From: DATFVA01 sp963771705
GTDB taxonomy: Bacteria > Bacteroidota > Ignavibacteria > Ignavibacteriales > Ignavibacteriaceae
Reading direction: 5' to 3'
Assembly: GCA_963771705.1 (NCBI GenBank)
Contig: CAVYUP010000005.1
Span: 1-64,000 of the forward strand
DNA: 64,000 nucleotides
This document shows positions 52,170-61,775 of this stretch, piece by piece (position 1 is the first letter of the stretch; each line of letters begins with the position of its first letter). Both the position numbers and the translations under genes were made by a program. The notes under the pieces were generated by a model. It made no database searches and had not been told where the DNA came from. It worked only from the letters and a program-made list of their open reading frames with translations.

Positions 52170-53149
52170 AAGCAGTTATCGTTAAAAAGCCGGGTGGAGC
52201 AGAAGAACTGGAAGTGGGGGAGGCAGCAAAGCCTTTTCCTGAAGAAAATGAAGTCCTTGTGAAAATCCGTGCCTCGGCTTTAAATAGGGCGGATATACTT
52301 CAGCGTGAAGGAAAATATCCGCCTCCTGAAGGAGCGAGCAATATACTGGGACTTGAGATTGCGGGAGATGTTTATTCTGTCGGAAAAAATGTTAAACGCT
52401 GGAAAAAGGGAGATAAGATCTTTGGGTTATTGCCCGGAGGCGGGTACGCGGAGTATGCCGTTATAAATGAAGGGATGGCTAATCCTATACCTTCAGGATT
52501 AAACTATTTACAGGCAGCATCTATTCCAGAAGTCTTTCTTACTGCCTACCAGGCTTTGATCCGGCACTCAAAACTTCAACCGGGTGAAAGAATTCTGATA
52601 CATGCAGGAGCAAGCGGAGTTGGAACGGCTGCAATTCAAATTGCCGGAGTGATCCGGGCCGAAATATTTATAACGGCTTCTTCCGGTAAACATAAGATCT
52701 GTAGAGAGCTTGGAGCCGATCATTTGATTGATTATAAAAAAGAGGATTTTGCTTCAAAAGTTCTTGAGCTGACTGAAAAAAAGGGAGTCGATGTAATAAT
52801 TGATTTCATCGCCGGTCCCTATTTCAATAAGAATTTGAATTCTCTTGCCAGAGATGGAAGGCTTGTTCTGCTTGCGACGCTTGGCGGAGGTATCTCGGGG
52901 GACGCTGACATCAGGCAGATCCTTACTAAAAGATTGACCATTATAGGATCTACCCTTAGATCAAGAACGCTTGATTATCAGATGAAACTCAACGAGGATT
53001 TCCTTAATTTTAGTTTTGATAAGTTTGAGAGAGGTGAATTGAAGCCCGTGATTGACAGGGTGTTTAACTGGAATGACGTTTCTGAGGCACATCGTTATAT
53101 GGAAGCTAATAATAATATCGGGAAAATTGTCCTGAGTATATCAGAATAA
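52166..53149 (+). CDS. NAD(P)H:quinone oxidoreductase, PIG3/QOR family
   Basis: Protein of 327 residues of the zinc-free MDR group: SALNRADILQREGKYPPPEGAS in parts (SALNRADILQ, GKYPPPEGAS), GLEIAGDVYSVG, and the NADPH-binding HAGASGVGTAAIQIA. The NRADILQREGxYPPP motif is typical of the TP53I3/PIG3-type quinone reductases. It forms a two-gene operon with the alpha/beta hydrolase. Confidence 0.88.
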   Translation: MKAVIVKKPGGAEELEVGEAAKPFPEENEVLVKIRASALNRADILQREGKYPPPEGASNILGLEIAGDVYSVGKNVKRWKKGDKIFGLLPGGGYAEYAVINEGMANPIPSGLNYLQAASIPEVFLTAYQALIRHSKLQPGERILIHAGASGVGTAAIQIAGVIRAEIFITASSGKHKICRELGADHLIDYKKEDFASKVLELTEKKGVDVIIDFIAGPYFNKNLNSLARDGRLVLLATLGGGISGDADIRQILTKRLTIIGSTLRSRTLDYQMKLNEDFLNFSFDKFERGELKPVIDRVFNWNDVSEAHRYMEANNNIGKIVLSISE

Positions 53150-53185
53150 ATTTTCGGCCGTCCCGGTCCGTTTCTCACTAAACTT

Positions 53186-53245
53186 CTATGCAATCAGCAG
53201 CAGGGAAGTCAGAATCAGAAGAATATATAACCAGACATTTCTCAT
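53186..53245 (-). CDS. Possible 19-residue hydrophobic small protein
   Basis: In a 290-base gap the minus strand has GAGGT (53251-53255), five bases, ATG (53243-53245) and 19 codons reading MRNVWLYILLILTSLLLIA to TAG. The peptide would be a single short membrane helix. The ribosome-binding site and the composition argue for a real small membrane protein; the short length means chance cannot be excluded. Nothing else was found in the gap. Confidence 0.35.
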   Translation of the reverse strand: MRNVWLYILLILTSLLLIA

Positions 53246-53439
53246 TATATACCTCATTTTAATAAAATATTTTATGGCTCTTTAGGGAGGAATTCTAAAC
53301 AGAAGATAAAACAAATATTTATCTCCCGAAATAATAAATTTCTGTTTCTCTATTTATGTGATTAATGTTATCGAGGGCTCTGAGCTGAAAATATCCACAA
53401 GTTGAGGGTTGGTTTAATTCCCGCAGTGTTTCCCAATTT

Positions 53440-53904
53440 TTAATAAAAACAGACAGAATAATCTTTGTATACTCCATCCTCATAATTAAACTTTGCACTG
53501 AAAAACTTATCCTGGTAAAGCCATTCCAGAAAGATTTTATCCCCCTCCCACAGGTTGAGCTTTGTGATCTTGTCATTCGGAACCCACTCAAGTTTGCCTT
53601 CCGGCGAATCTATCAGTTCTCCCTCATACTCATCCGCTGTAAAAATAAATACGTACCAGTCGTCAACCCCGTCAAAGTTGGGAAATGTAATGAATCCATG
53701 CATCCGCGGAGAACTAACAGTAAGTCCCGATTCTTCCTTTATTTCTCTTACCGCACATTCTTCAGGACTCTCCCCTGGCTCAAATTTTCCGCCGAGACCG
53801 TTCCATTTACCTTCGTGATAATCATTCTTTTTTTTGGTGCGGTGTATCATTAGCGTTGTCATATCCTTCTTATCCATTACATAACATAGTGTTGCTAGTT
53901 TCAT
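53440..53904 (-). CDS. Nudix hydrolase, MutT/MTH1-like
   Basis: Protein of 154 residues with a complete Nudix box (residues 39-61: G-K-F-E-P-G-E, then REIKEESGL), preceded by WNGLGGK. The arrangement TLCYVMDKKDMTTLMIHRTKK and later WYVFIFTADEYEGEL resembles the 8-oxo-dGTP diphosphatase/MTH1 type. It likely cleans oxidised nucleotides, but Nudix substrates are hard to predict. An alternative shifted reading near the C-terminus is not supported. Confidence 0.88.
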   Translation of the reverse strand: MKLATLCYVMDKKDMTTLMIHRTKKKNDYHEGKWNGLGGKFEPGESPEECAVREIKEESGLTVSSPRMHGFITFPNFDGVDDWYVFIFTADEYEGELIDSPEGKLEWVPNDKITKLNLWEGDKIFLEWLYQDKFFSAKFNYEDGVYKDYSVCFY

Positions 53905-54111
53905 ATTTCACCAGAATGAATTTTGGGCAATTTTAGATAATCTTGTTAAACTAATTTATATTTTCCGGTGAGAAATTAAAAATGTGTTCTAAATCTAAGG
54001 GAGGTGATTTATTGAAAAATTTAATTCATTTTGACTTTGCACTTTAAATTATTTTGAAAATATTTGAGTAGATCTTTTGGTTATAATTTAAAAACAAGGA
54101 GACCTATAGTA

Positions 54112-54414
54112 ATGACTGCTGAGATGAATTTCTCCGGGAATAATTTGTTAGACCCAATTAAGTATCTCTCTGATGAAGAAGATGATAAGTTTAGACTATA
54201 CTTTGCTTCACGGAAGGGTGAAGAGGATGAAGATGACTTCGAGGAAGATGAAGATGACGACTATTATAAAAATGATGATGAAGAAGATGAAGTAGAAGAG
54301 GAACCGGATGAAGATATCCTCGATGAAGAGGATGTTTACGAAGAGGATTTTGATTTTGAGGAAGATGAGGAAGATGATCTATTCGAAGATGACGATGAAG
54401 TTCCTTATAATTAA
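54112..54414 (+). CDS. Highly acidic small protein
   Basis: About 100 residues from the ATG at 54112, which has AAGGAG (54096-54101) at good distance; an in-frame upstream start at 54064 lacks one. After a short N-terminal part (MTAEMNFSGNNLLDPIKYL) nearly every residue is Asp or Glu in long runs with scattered Tyr and Phe. No family recognised. Such tails bind basic proteins or metal ions. The stop overlaps the convergent hldD by 4 bases. Confidence 0.65.
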   Translation: MTAEMNFSGNNLLDPIKYLSDEEDDKFRLYFASRKGEEDEDDFEEDEDDDYYKNDDEEDEVEEEPDEDILDEEDVYEEDFDFEEDEEDDLFEDDDEVPYN

Positions 54415-55376
54415 TATCCCAGGTATAGATCTTTCATCAGATAATTTTTAACATAGTCGGTTACTCCCTTTTCAAGAGACGTTGCTTCGCCGGGATAGCC
54501 GGCTTTTCTTATTTTGTCCATTTTAGCTTCAGTAAAATATTGATATCTGTCGGCAATATCAGCCGGCAGATCTATATATTCAATGTTCACAGTTTTATCC
54601 ATAGCTGTAAAAATGGAATTGACTAGATCCTTCCATGTCCGCGCTTTTCCGGTTCCCGCGTTATATAATCCCCCTTCATTATTGTCCAGGAAGAAAAGCG
54701 TCATATCAACTGCATCCTTAACATATATGAAATCTCTCATCTGTTCGCCGTCCTTATAGTCCTTGTGAAGTGACCTGAACAGCTTAACCTTTCCGGTATC
54801 CCTTATCTGCTCATAAGCCTTATGTACCACACTCCTCATATCCGCTTTGTGATATTCATTGGGTCCGTATACATTAAAATATTTAAGTCCTACAATCTGC
54901 TTGAACCAGCCTTCACGATGAGCTTTAATATCAAACAGGTTTTTAGAATACCCATACATATTCATTGGCCGAAGGTGTTCCGGAAGCTCTTCGCTGTCGT
55001 TGAAGCCTGATGACCCGTCGCCGTAAGTTGCTGCCGAAGATGCATATATAAATCTTATGTTATTCTGCATACAGAACAGAGCCAGCTGCTTTGTGTATTC
55101 ATAATTATTGGTTAACAGATGGTCGGCATCCCGTTCATTGGTTGAAGAATTTGCCCCCATATGAATGACAGCATCTATTTTGTTGCCTATCTTATCCAGG
55201 TTATCAATAAAAACGGTCTTGTTTATAAAATCAGAGTACTTCAAAGGCACAAGGTTTTTCCATTTGTCTGTTAACCCCAGTTCGTCTACAATAAGAATGT
55301 CAGTCTTCCCGATGTTATTTAGCTGCCACACAATGGCGCTTCCTATGAAGCCCGCTCCGCCTGTAACTATGATCAT
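54411..55376 (-). CDS. hldD: ADP-L-glycero-D-manno-heptose 6-epimerase
   Basis: Short-chain dehydrogenase of 321 residues that makes the heptose precursor of lipopolysaccharide core. NAD motif TGGAGFIGSAIV at the N-terminus, followed by the family's TDILIVDEL, the catalytic Ser/Tyr/Lys as YASSAATYGDG and MYGYSKNLFD, and the C-terminal FNVYGPNEYHKADMRSVVHK in parts (FNVYGPNEYHK, MRSVVHK). Single gene. Confidence 0.93.
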   Translation of the reverse strand: MIIVTGGAGFIGSAIVWQLNNIGKTDILIVDELGLTDKWKNLVPLKYSDFINKTVFIDNLDKIGNKIDAVIHMGANSSTNERDADHLLTNNYEYTKQLALFCMQNNIRFIYASSAATYGDGSSGFNDSEELPEHLRPMNMYGYSKNLFDIKAHREGWFKQIVGLKYFNVYGPNEYHKADMRSVVHKAYEQIRDTGKVKLFRSLHKDYKDGEQMRDFIYVKDAVDMTLFFLDNNEGGLYNAGTGKARTWKDLVNSIFTAMDKTVNIEYIDLPADIADRYQYFTEAKMDKIRKAGYPGEATSLEKGVTDYVKNYLMKDLYLGY

Positions 55377-55424
55377 ATTTATTTATAATTATTAAATTGG
55401 ATTTATAATAGAAAGCAATTTAGT

Positions 55425-55432
55425 TATATTTG
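55425..55432 (+). promoter_or_regulatory. -7 element of a probable metH promoter
   Basis: TATATTTG matches TAnnTTTG perfectly. A TTG at 55397-55399 is a possible -33 element, but at 25 bases the spacing is long. The start is expected near 55439. The 104 bases upstream of metH are too short for a cobalamin riboswitch, and no B12 box was seen. Confidence 0.4.
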
Positions 55433-55498
55433 ATAACTTTATAAAGCTGTCGGCTGTACCTGTAAAACACTTTTCATACTAATAACAAATTCGGCAAT

Positions 55499-58400
55499 AT
55501 GAATTCCAAACTAGATGTACTGAGAGATCTTCTGCATAAACGTATACTTGTATTTGATGGAGCGATGGGTACTCTTATACAGAGACATAATCTAACTGAA
55601 GATGATTTCCGGGGAGAAAGATTTAAAGACCATCCTAAGGATTTAAAGGGCAATAACGAAATATTGAACCTTACACAGCCGGAGATTATACAGGATATTC
55701 ACCGTGCTTATCTGAATGCCGGCGCCGATATAATCACAACTAATACATTTAATGGTACCGCCATCTCTTTGGCTGATTATGGAACACAGAACCTGGTCTA
55801 TGATATAAATTATGCAGCTGCCCGTAACGCGCGTAAGGCTGCCGATGAGTTTAACTCGAAGGATAAAAGAAAACCAAGGTTTGTGGCGGGAAGCCTTGGT
55901 CCTACTAATAAAACTCTTTCTATTTCTCCGGATGTGAATGACCCGGGATTCCGCTCGGTTACTTTTGATGAGATGGTAAATGCTTATTATCATCAGGCGA
56001 AGGGACTGATAGAGGGCGGAGCCGACATACTCCTGGTTGAAACAATTTTCGATACTCTTAATGCTAAAGCTGCAATATATGCAATTGAAGAATACCTGAA
56101 TGAGAAGAATTTTGAAGTTCCGCTGATTATTTCAGGAACTATCGTGGATCTTAGCGGAAGAACGCTATCGGGACAAACAACCGGGGCTTTCTTTATATCA
56201 ATTTCTCATGCTAAGAATATTCTTAGTGTGGGGTTAAATTGTTCACTTGGGGCCGCTCAGATGCGTCCCTTCCTGGAGGATCTGTCCTCTATAGCTCCCT
56301 GCTTTGTTCATGTCTATCCTAATGCGGGGCTGCCGAATGAAATGGGTGAATATGACGAAACAGCAGAAACTACTTCAGGTATATTGAAAGAATACGGCGA
56401 AGCCGGCTTCTATAACCTTGTGGGGGGGTGCTGCGGAACTACTCCTGAGCATATTAAAGCTATCGCTGATTTTGTTGCAGATGTTAAACCTCGGCAAATT
56501 CCTCAACAGGAACCTTATCTAAAGTTAAGCGGACTTGAACCCGTGGTGCTGAGGCCTGACTCAAATTTTATGAATATTGGTGAAAGAACTAACGTTACAG
56601 GCTCAAAGAAATTTGCAAGACTTATAAAAGAAGAGAATTATGAAGAGGCCCTTTCGGTTGCCCGAAACCAGGTAGAGGGCGGAGCCCAGGTTCTTGATGT
56701 AAATATGGATGAAGGCCTCATCGAGTCAGAAGCTGTGATGATGAAATTCCTTAATCTGCTTGCTGTTGAACCTGATATCGCAAAGCTTCCTGTAATGATC
56801 GATTCTTCAAAATGGAGCGTTATTGAAGCAGGACTTAAATGTCTCCAGGGAAAAGGAATTGTCAATTCAATAAGTCTGAAGGAGGGAGAGAAGGTATTTA
56901 ATGAACGTGCCGCTAAAATCCTTCAGTACGGTGCCGCCGTTATAGTGATGGCTTTTGATGAAAAAGGCCAGGCGGATAGTTTCAATAAAAAAATTGAAGT
57001 ATGCAGAAGAGCTTATAATATTCTTGTTAATGAGGTCGGTTTTCCTCCACAGGATATAATATTTGATCCTAATATCCTCACGATAGCAACGGGAATAGAA
57101 GAACATAATAATTATGCTGTGGATTATATTGAAGCTGTACGCTGGATAAAACAAAATCTTCCGCTCGCTAAAGTTAGCGGAGGTGTAAGCAATATTTCAT
57201 TTTCATTCAGGGGAAATGATGTTGTCCGCGAGGCAATGCATTCAGCCTTCCTGTATCATGCTATTAAAGCGGGAATGGATATGGGTATTGTAAATGCTGG
57301 TCAGCTTGAAATCTACCAGGAGATACCGAAAGAACTTCTCATTCTGGTAGAGGATGTATTGCTCAACAAACGGCCAGATGCAACAGAGAGACTTGTGGAA
57401 TTTGCTGAAAACGTAAGGCAGAAGGGGAAGGGTGAGGTAAAGAAAAGCGAGTGGAGGAATGCTCCCGTACATGAACGCTTAAAGCATGCTCTTATTAAAG
57501 GCATTGTTGATTTTATTGAAGAGGATACCGAGGAGGCCAGGAAGGTGTATAACAGACCTATCGAGGTTATTGAGGGTCCTCTCATGGACGGGATGAATGT
57601 GGTGGGCGATTTGTTCGGCTCCGGTAAAATGTTTCTACCACAGGTGGTGAAAAGTGCTCGGGTTATGAAGAAAGCCGTTGCATACCTCATTCCTTTTATT
57701 GAAAAGGAGAAGGCGGAAGCCAATGATAAAAGGGAAGCGGGAAAAGTGGTTATGGCTACTGTTAAAGGGGACGTTCACGATATTGGAAAGAATATTGTAG
57801 GTGTAGTTCTGGGTTGTAATAATTATACTGTGATTGATCTCGGGGTAATGGTCCCGGTTGATAAGATACTGCAGACTGCTGAGCAGGAGAAAGCCGATAT
57901 AATTGGCCTGAGCGGTTTAATTACTCCGTCTCTCGACGAAATGGTGCACGTCGCAAAAGAAATGGAAAGGAGAAAACTGGTTACCCCTCTGCTTATCGGA
58001 GGCGCTACAACTTCTAAAGTCCATACTGCCGTTAAAATAGCTCCTAATTATTCGGGTCCCGTTATCCATGTCCTCGATGCTTCCCGTAGTGTGCCTGTTG
58101 TTAGTAATCTTATAAATCCCGATCAGACTATCTATGCCGACTATATCGAAAAAATTAAAACCGAGTATTCCGTTATCCGTGAGAAGCATAACCGGAAAAA
58201 AGGACAGGATAATCTCATCCCTCTTGATGAGGCAAGGAAGAATGGACTGAAAACAGATTGGGATAGGGTCCGCATCGTGAAACCTGAAAAGCCTGGCATT
58301 ACCGTTCTTAAGGCTTTCCCTCTTGAAAAACTTAGAAAATATATTGACTGGACGCCTTTCTTCATGACCTGGGAAATGAAAGGTAAATATCCGGCCATCT

Positions 58401-59194
58401 TCAGCAATAAAACTTATGGCTCCGAGGCAAAGAAACTTTTTGAAGACGCCGGGAAACTTCTCAATATGATAATAAATGAAAAGCTTCTTACCGCTAACGG
58501 AGTATTCGGAATATTTCCCGCTAACTCTGTCGGGGATGATATTGAGGTGTATTCAGATGAACGTCGCAGCGGAATAATGCGGCTATTCCATACCCTCAGG
58601 ACCCAGACAAAAAAGACAGACGGCCTCCCTAACCTTGCTTTGTCTGATTATATAGCTCCTAAAGATTCCGGAAGGGTTGACTGGATAGGGGCGTTCGCTG
58701 TAACCGCAGGGATAGGGACTGGTGAACTTGTTAACTCATTTGAAGCAGAGCATGATGACTATAATAGCATTATGACTAAAGCTCTGGCCGACAGGCTTGC
58801 TGAGGCTTTTGCCGAACAGCTTCATGAACTTGTAAGAAAACAGTACTGGGGTTTTTCGCCGGATGAGGAATTCAATAATGACGACTTGATAAAAGAAAAA
58901 TATCAGGGTATACGTCCCGCTCCCGGTTATCCTGCGCAGCCTGACCATACCGAAAAGGCTTTGATTTTCAGCTTGCTCGATGTTGAGAAAAATACGTCTA
59001 TACGATTGACGGAAAACCTTGCGATGTATCCGGCAGCTTCTGTAAGCGGGTTGTATTTTGCTCACCCCGAAGCAAAGTATTTCAATGTGGGTAAAATTGG
59101 TAAGGACCAGGTTCTTGATTATCATAAGCGAAAAGGTATGAGCCTTGATGAGATTGAAAGGTGGCTGGGACCTATATTAAACTATGATGTTTAA
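55499..59194 (+). CDS. metH: Cobalamin-dependent methionine synthase
   Basis: Full-length four-module enzyme of 1231 residues. Homocysteine domain (about 1-330; VFDGAMGTLIQ, zinc Cys in GLNCSLGA and GGCCGTTPEH), methyltetrahydrofolate domain (about 350-630; NIGERTNVTGSKKF, NVNMDEG), cap and B12 domain (about 650-890; DVHDIGKNIVGVVL with the cobalt-ligand His) and the C-terminal reactivation domain (about 900-1231; DWTPFFMTWEM, RPAPGYPAQPDH). It methylates homocysteine using B12. Single gene, and the organism must make or import B12. Confidence 0.98.
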   Translation: MNSKLDVLRDLLHKRILVFDGAMGTLIQRHNLTEDDFRGERFKDHPKDLKGNNEILNLTQPEIIQDIHRAYLNAGADIITTNTFNGTAISLADYGTQNLVYDINYAAARNARKAADEFNSKDKRKPRFVAGSLGPTNKTLSISPDVNDPGFRSVTFDEMVNAYYHQAKGLIEGGADILLVETIFDTLNAKAAIYAIEEYLNEKNFEVPLIISGTIVDLSGRTLSGQTTGAFFISISHAKNILSVGLNCSLGAAQMRPFLEDLSSIAPCFVHVYPNAGLPNEMGEYDETAETTSGILKEYGEAGFYNLVGGCCGTTPEHIKAIADFVADVKPRQIPQQEPYLKLSGLEPVVLRPDSNFMNIGERTNVTGSKKFARLIKEENYEEALSVARNQVEGGAQVLDVNMDEGLIESEAVMMKFLNLLAVEPDIAKLPVMIDSSKWSVIEAGLKCLQGKGIVNSISLKEGEKVFNERAAKILQYGAAVIVMAFDEKGQADSFNKKIEVCRRAYNILVNEVGFPPQDIIFDPNILTIATGIEEHNNYAVDYIEAVRWIKQNLPLAKVSGGVSNISFSFRGNDVVREAMHSAFLYHAIKAGMDMGIVNAGQLEIYQEIPKELLILVEDVLLNKRPDATERLVEFAENVRQKGKGEVKKSEWRNAPVHERLKHALIKGIVDFIEEDTEEARKVYNRPIEVIEGPLMDGMNVVGDLFGSGKMFLPQVVKSARVMKKAVAYLIPFIEKEKAEANDKREAGKVVMATVKGDVHDIGKNIVGVVLGCNNYTVIDLGVMVPVDKILQTAEQEKADIIGLSGLITPSLDEMVHVAKEMERRKLVTPLLIGGATTSKVHTAVKIAPNYSGPVIHVLDASRSVPVVSNLINPDQTIYADYIEKIKTEYSVIREKHNRKKGQDNLIPLDEARKNGLKTDWDRVRIVKPEKPGITVLKAFPLEKLRKYIDWTPFFMTWEMKGKYPAIFSNKTYGSEAKKLFEDAGKLLNMIINEKLLTANGVFGIFPANSVGDDIEVYSDERRSGIMRLFHTLRTQTKKTDGLPNLALSDYIAPKDSGRVDWIGAFAVTAGIGTGELVNSFEAEHDDYNSIMTKALADRLAEAFAEQLHELVRKQYWGFSPDEEFNNDDLIKEKYQGIRPAPGYPAQPDHTEKALIFSLLDVEKNTSIRLTENLAMYPAASVSGLYFAHPEAKYFNVGKIGKDQVLDYHKRKGMSLDEIERWLGPILNYDV

Positions 59195-59330
59195 CTCTCT
59201 TTCAAAGGATCTTCAAAGCGGCTGATCTTCCGCTGGTCCGATGTTCAAACTTAACGTTAAATCCGTCACCTGTCAGCTGTCATAAAAACCGGATATTTTA
59301 ACTCTGCCAAAAAGTATAGTATAAGAATTA

Positions 59331-60638
59331 ATGAATTTTTTCCATATCGTATCGGTACTGATTGTTCTTTCCGCGGCTTTCGGGTATATAAATTATAGGT
59401 TTCTCCGCCTTCCTCATACTATTGGAATGATGCTTATAGCATTAATCACTTCGCTGGGATTGGTGGGACTCGGGTATCTTAACATTGGGTTCAAACAGGA
59501 AATAACAAAAGCAATAAAGGGTATTGATTTTTCCTACGTACTTCTAAATGTGATGCTTAGTTTTTTGCTCTTCGCCGGGGCGATAAATGTTAATTCCAAA
59601 AAGCTCCTCGAATCAAAATATCCGGTAATGGTTTTCGCTACGCTCGGTGTTATAACATCAACATTCATCGTTGGTACTATTTTTTATTATTTCATGGCGC
59701 TGATAAACACCAGGATTGATTATATATACTGCCTTTTGTTCGGCGCCCTCATATCCCCAACCGATCCTATCGCAGTGCTTGGAATAATGAAGGAGGCAGG
59801 TATCCCCAAAAGTCTGGAGGTTAAAATTACAGGGGAGTCGCTCTTTAATGATGGCGTAGCCGTTGTAATCTTCCTGAGTTTATACCAGGTAGCAAAAATC
59901 GGGATAGAAAATCTTTCGGCTATTGATGTGGGCCTGCTCTTTCTGCGGGAAGCTGGCGGGGGTCTCATTCTGGGTTTTGCCCTTGGATATGCCGGGTTTT
60001 ATCTTCTTAAATCAATAGATAATTATAAGGTGGAGGTTATAATAACCTTTGCCGTCGTTACAGGTGGGTACTCCCTTGCTGAAATCCTCCAGGTTTCTGG
60101 TCCGCTTTCTATGGTTGTCGCCGGTATCATAACCGGAAACCGCGGTAGACAGCTGGCAATGTCTGACACCACCCAGTCGTATGTCGATAAATTCTGGGAG
60201 ATGACAGACGAAATTCTAAACGCACTGCTGTTTATGCTGATAGGATTCGAGTTCCTGGTAATCGATCTTAAACCATTCTACCTTCTTATCGGTTTGTTCG
60301 GTATAGTGGTTATTTTGTTCGCTCGCTTCGTTTCCGTTGGAATTCCTGTTCAGGCAATGAAACATACATTTACAAAACACAGCATCCTTATCCTCACCTG
60401 GGGAGGTCTGCGGGGAGGTATATCTGTTGCTCTGGCCCTCTCTCTTCAATCCGATATGAACAGAAGCTTTTTTGTGGCTGTAACATATGTTATCGTACTG
60501 TTTTCTATCGGCGTGCAGGGTTTAACTATTGGCAAACTTGTAAAAAGGTTAAAGTTTGAAGTTGAAGAGGAAGAAAAAGAACAGAAAGAAGAAAGGAAAC
60601 AGGAAGAAAAAAGGGAGGAAGAATCTGAGGAAAAATAA
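59331..60638 (+). CDS. Sodium/proton antiporter, CPA1 (NhaP) family
   Basis: Protein of 435 residues with about 12 membrane helices. Family marks: GALISPTDPIAVLGIM, with the conserved Asp pair region, then GESLFNDGVAVVIF and WGGLRGGISVALALS. The C-terminus is a long Glu/Lys/Arg tail. It exchanges Na+ or K+ for H+ for pH and salt balance. Monocistronic. Confidence 0.92.
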   Translation: MNFFHIVSVLIVLSAAFGYINYRFLRLPHTIGMMLIALITSLGLVGLGYLNIGFKQEITKAIKGIDFSYVLLNVMLSFLLFAGAINVNSKKLLESKYPVMVFATLGVITSTFIVGTIFYYFMALINTRIDYIYCLLFGALISPTDPIAVLGIMKEAGIPKSLEVKITGESLFNDGVAVVIFLSLYQVAKIGIENLSAIDVGLLFLREAGGGLILGFALGYAGFYLLKSIDNYKVEVIITFAVVTGGYSLAEILQVSGPLSMVVAGIITGNRGRQLAMSDTTQSYVDKFWEMTDEILNALLFMLIGFEFLVIDLKPFYLLIGLFGIVVILFARFVSVGIPVQAMKHTFTKHSILILTWGGLRGGISVALALSLQSDMNRSFFVAVTYVIVLFSIGVQGLTIGKLVKRLKFEVEEEEKEQKEERKQEEKREEESEEK

Positions 60639-60655
60639 CCGGGTCCCGCCGGTTA
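60636..60655 (+). terminator. Hairpin at the end of the antiporter gene
   Basis: Perfect 7-bp stem TAACCGG/CCGGTTA with a 6-base loop, beginning at the stop codon. There is no following T run, so it is at best a weak terminator or an mRNA-end stabiliser. Confidence 0.45.
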
Positions 60656-60761
60656 ACTCAAAGTTATTTCTAGCCGAAACTTATCTTAAAAAAATTATGG
60701 TTAAATTTTAAACTGTTTCCTTTTAATACTTGTTAAGTGATTATCAAATCGTGAGTAAAAT

Positions 60762-61775
60762 ATGAATAAAACCGGAGTATTGTTAATTCAGCTTGGAACA
60801 CCTGATAGTCCTTCAGTTCCCCATGTCAGGAAATATCTGCGGGAATTCCTGAATGATGCCAGGGTAATTGATATTCCATGGATTGCAAGAAAGCTTCTGG
60901 TTAACCTGATTATTGTTCCTTTCAGGGCTCCTAAATCAGCCAAGATTTATCAGAAGTTATGGACAGAGAAAGGGTCTCCCCTGTTATACTATAGTGAAAG
61001 TTTTGCTCAAAAACTTCAGAAGGTATTGGGCGATTCTTTTGAGGTTGAACTTGCGATGAGGTATCAGAGTCCTTCTATGGAAGAAGTGCTGGAAAGAATG
61101 CGTAAGAAAAACTATGACAGGCTGCTGATCCTTCCCCTGTTTCCTCATTATGCCTCTGCAACTTCGGGCTCGGCTGCGGATAAAGCAATGAAGATTATCA
61201 GGAAATGGTGGGTAATTCCTGAAGTTAAAATGATTACCCGGTTCTGGGATGACGAAGGTTATCTGAACGCTTTTACTGAAAGGGGAAAGCAGTATAATAT
61301 TTCTGATTACGATCATATTATTTTCAGTTATCATGGCCTCCCGGTCAGGCAGGTAGATAAGGTATACGTCGATGGAAAGCCCTGCGATGATCATAATTGT
61401 GAAAACGAAATTACTGAAGAGAATAAATACTGCTATAAGGCCCAGTGTTACGCTACAACAAGGGCCCTGGCTGAAAGACTGAACATTCCTGCCGACAGGT
61501 ATACTGTCAGTTTCCAATCAAGACTCGATAAAAACTGGCTTACACCTTTTACCGACAAAATAGTTGTTGAACAGGCTGAGAAGGGAGCTAAAAAGCTTCT
61601 GGTCTTTAGTCCTGCTTTTGTAGCTGATTGCCTGGAGACGGTTATCGAAATAGGAGATGAGTACCATCTGCTGTTCAGAGAACATGGCGGTGAAAAGGTT
61701 CAGCTTGTTGAGAGCCTCAATGATAATGATACCTGGGTCAGCGCTGTTAAAAAACTTATAGAGAAAAACTTGTAA
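60762..61775 (+). CDS. hemH: Ferrochelatase
   Basis: Protein of 337 residues that inserts iron into protoporphyrin IX. Family marks: GVLLIQLGTPDSP at the start, LPLFPHYASATSGS, the catalytic His in FSYHGLPVRQ, and FQSRLDKNWLTPFT with the second metal-site region, then FSPAFVADCLETVIEI. A Cys-rich insert (Cys208, Cys213, Cys224, Cys229) follows the catalytic His, as in some Bacteroidota ferrochelatases, and could hold a [2Fe-2S] cluster or zinc. Monocistronic. Confidence 0.95.
   Translation: MNKTGVLLIQLGTPDSPSVPHVRKYLREFLNDARVIDIPWIARKLLVNLIIVPFRAPKSAKIYQKLWTEKGSPLLYYSESFAQKLQKVLGDSFEVELAMRYQSPSMEEVLERMRKKNYDRLLILPLFPHYASATSGSAADKAMKIIRKWWVIPEVKMITRFWDDEGYLNAFTERGKQYNISDYDHIIFSYHGLPVRQVDKVYVDGKPCDDHNCENEITEENKYCYKAQCYATTRALAERLNIPADRYTVSFQSRLDKNWLTPFTDKIVVEQAEKGAKKLLVFSPAFVADCLETVIEIGDEYHLLFREHGGEKVQLVESLNDNDTWVSAVKKLIEKNL

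Noticed and set aside
55377..55498. Cobalamin riboswitch before metH
   Set aside because: The gap is about 120 bases and contains no B12-box-like sequence; only a promoter element was seen.
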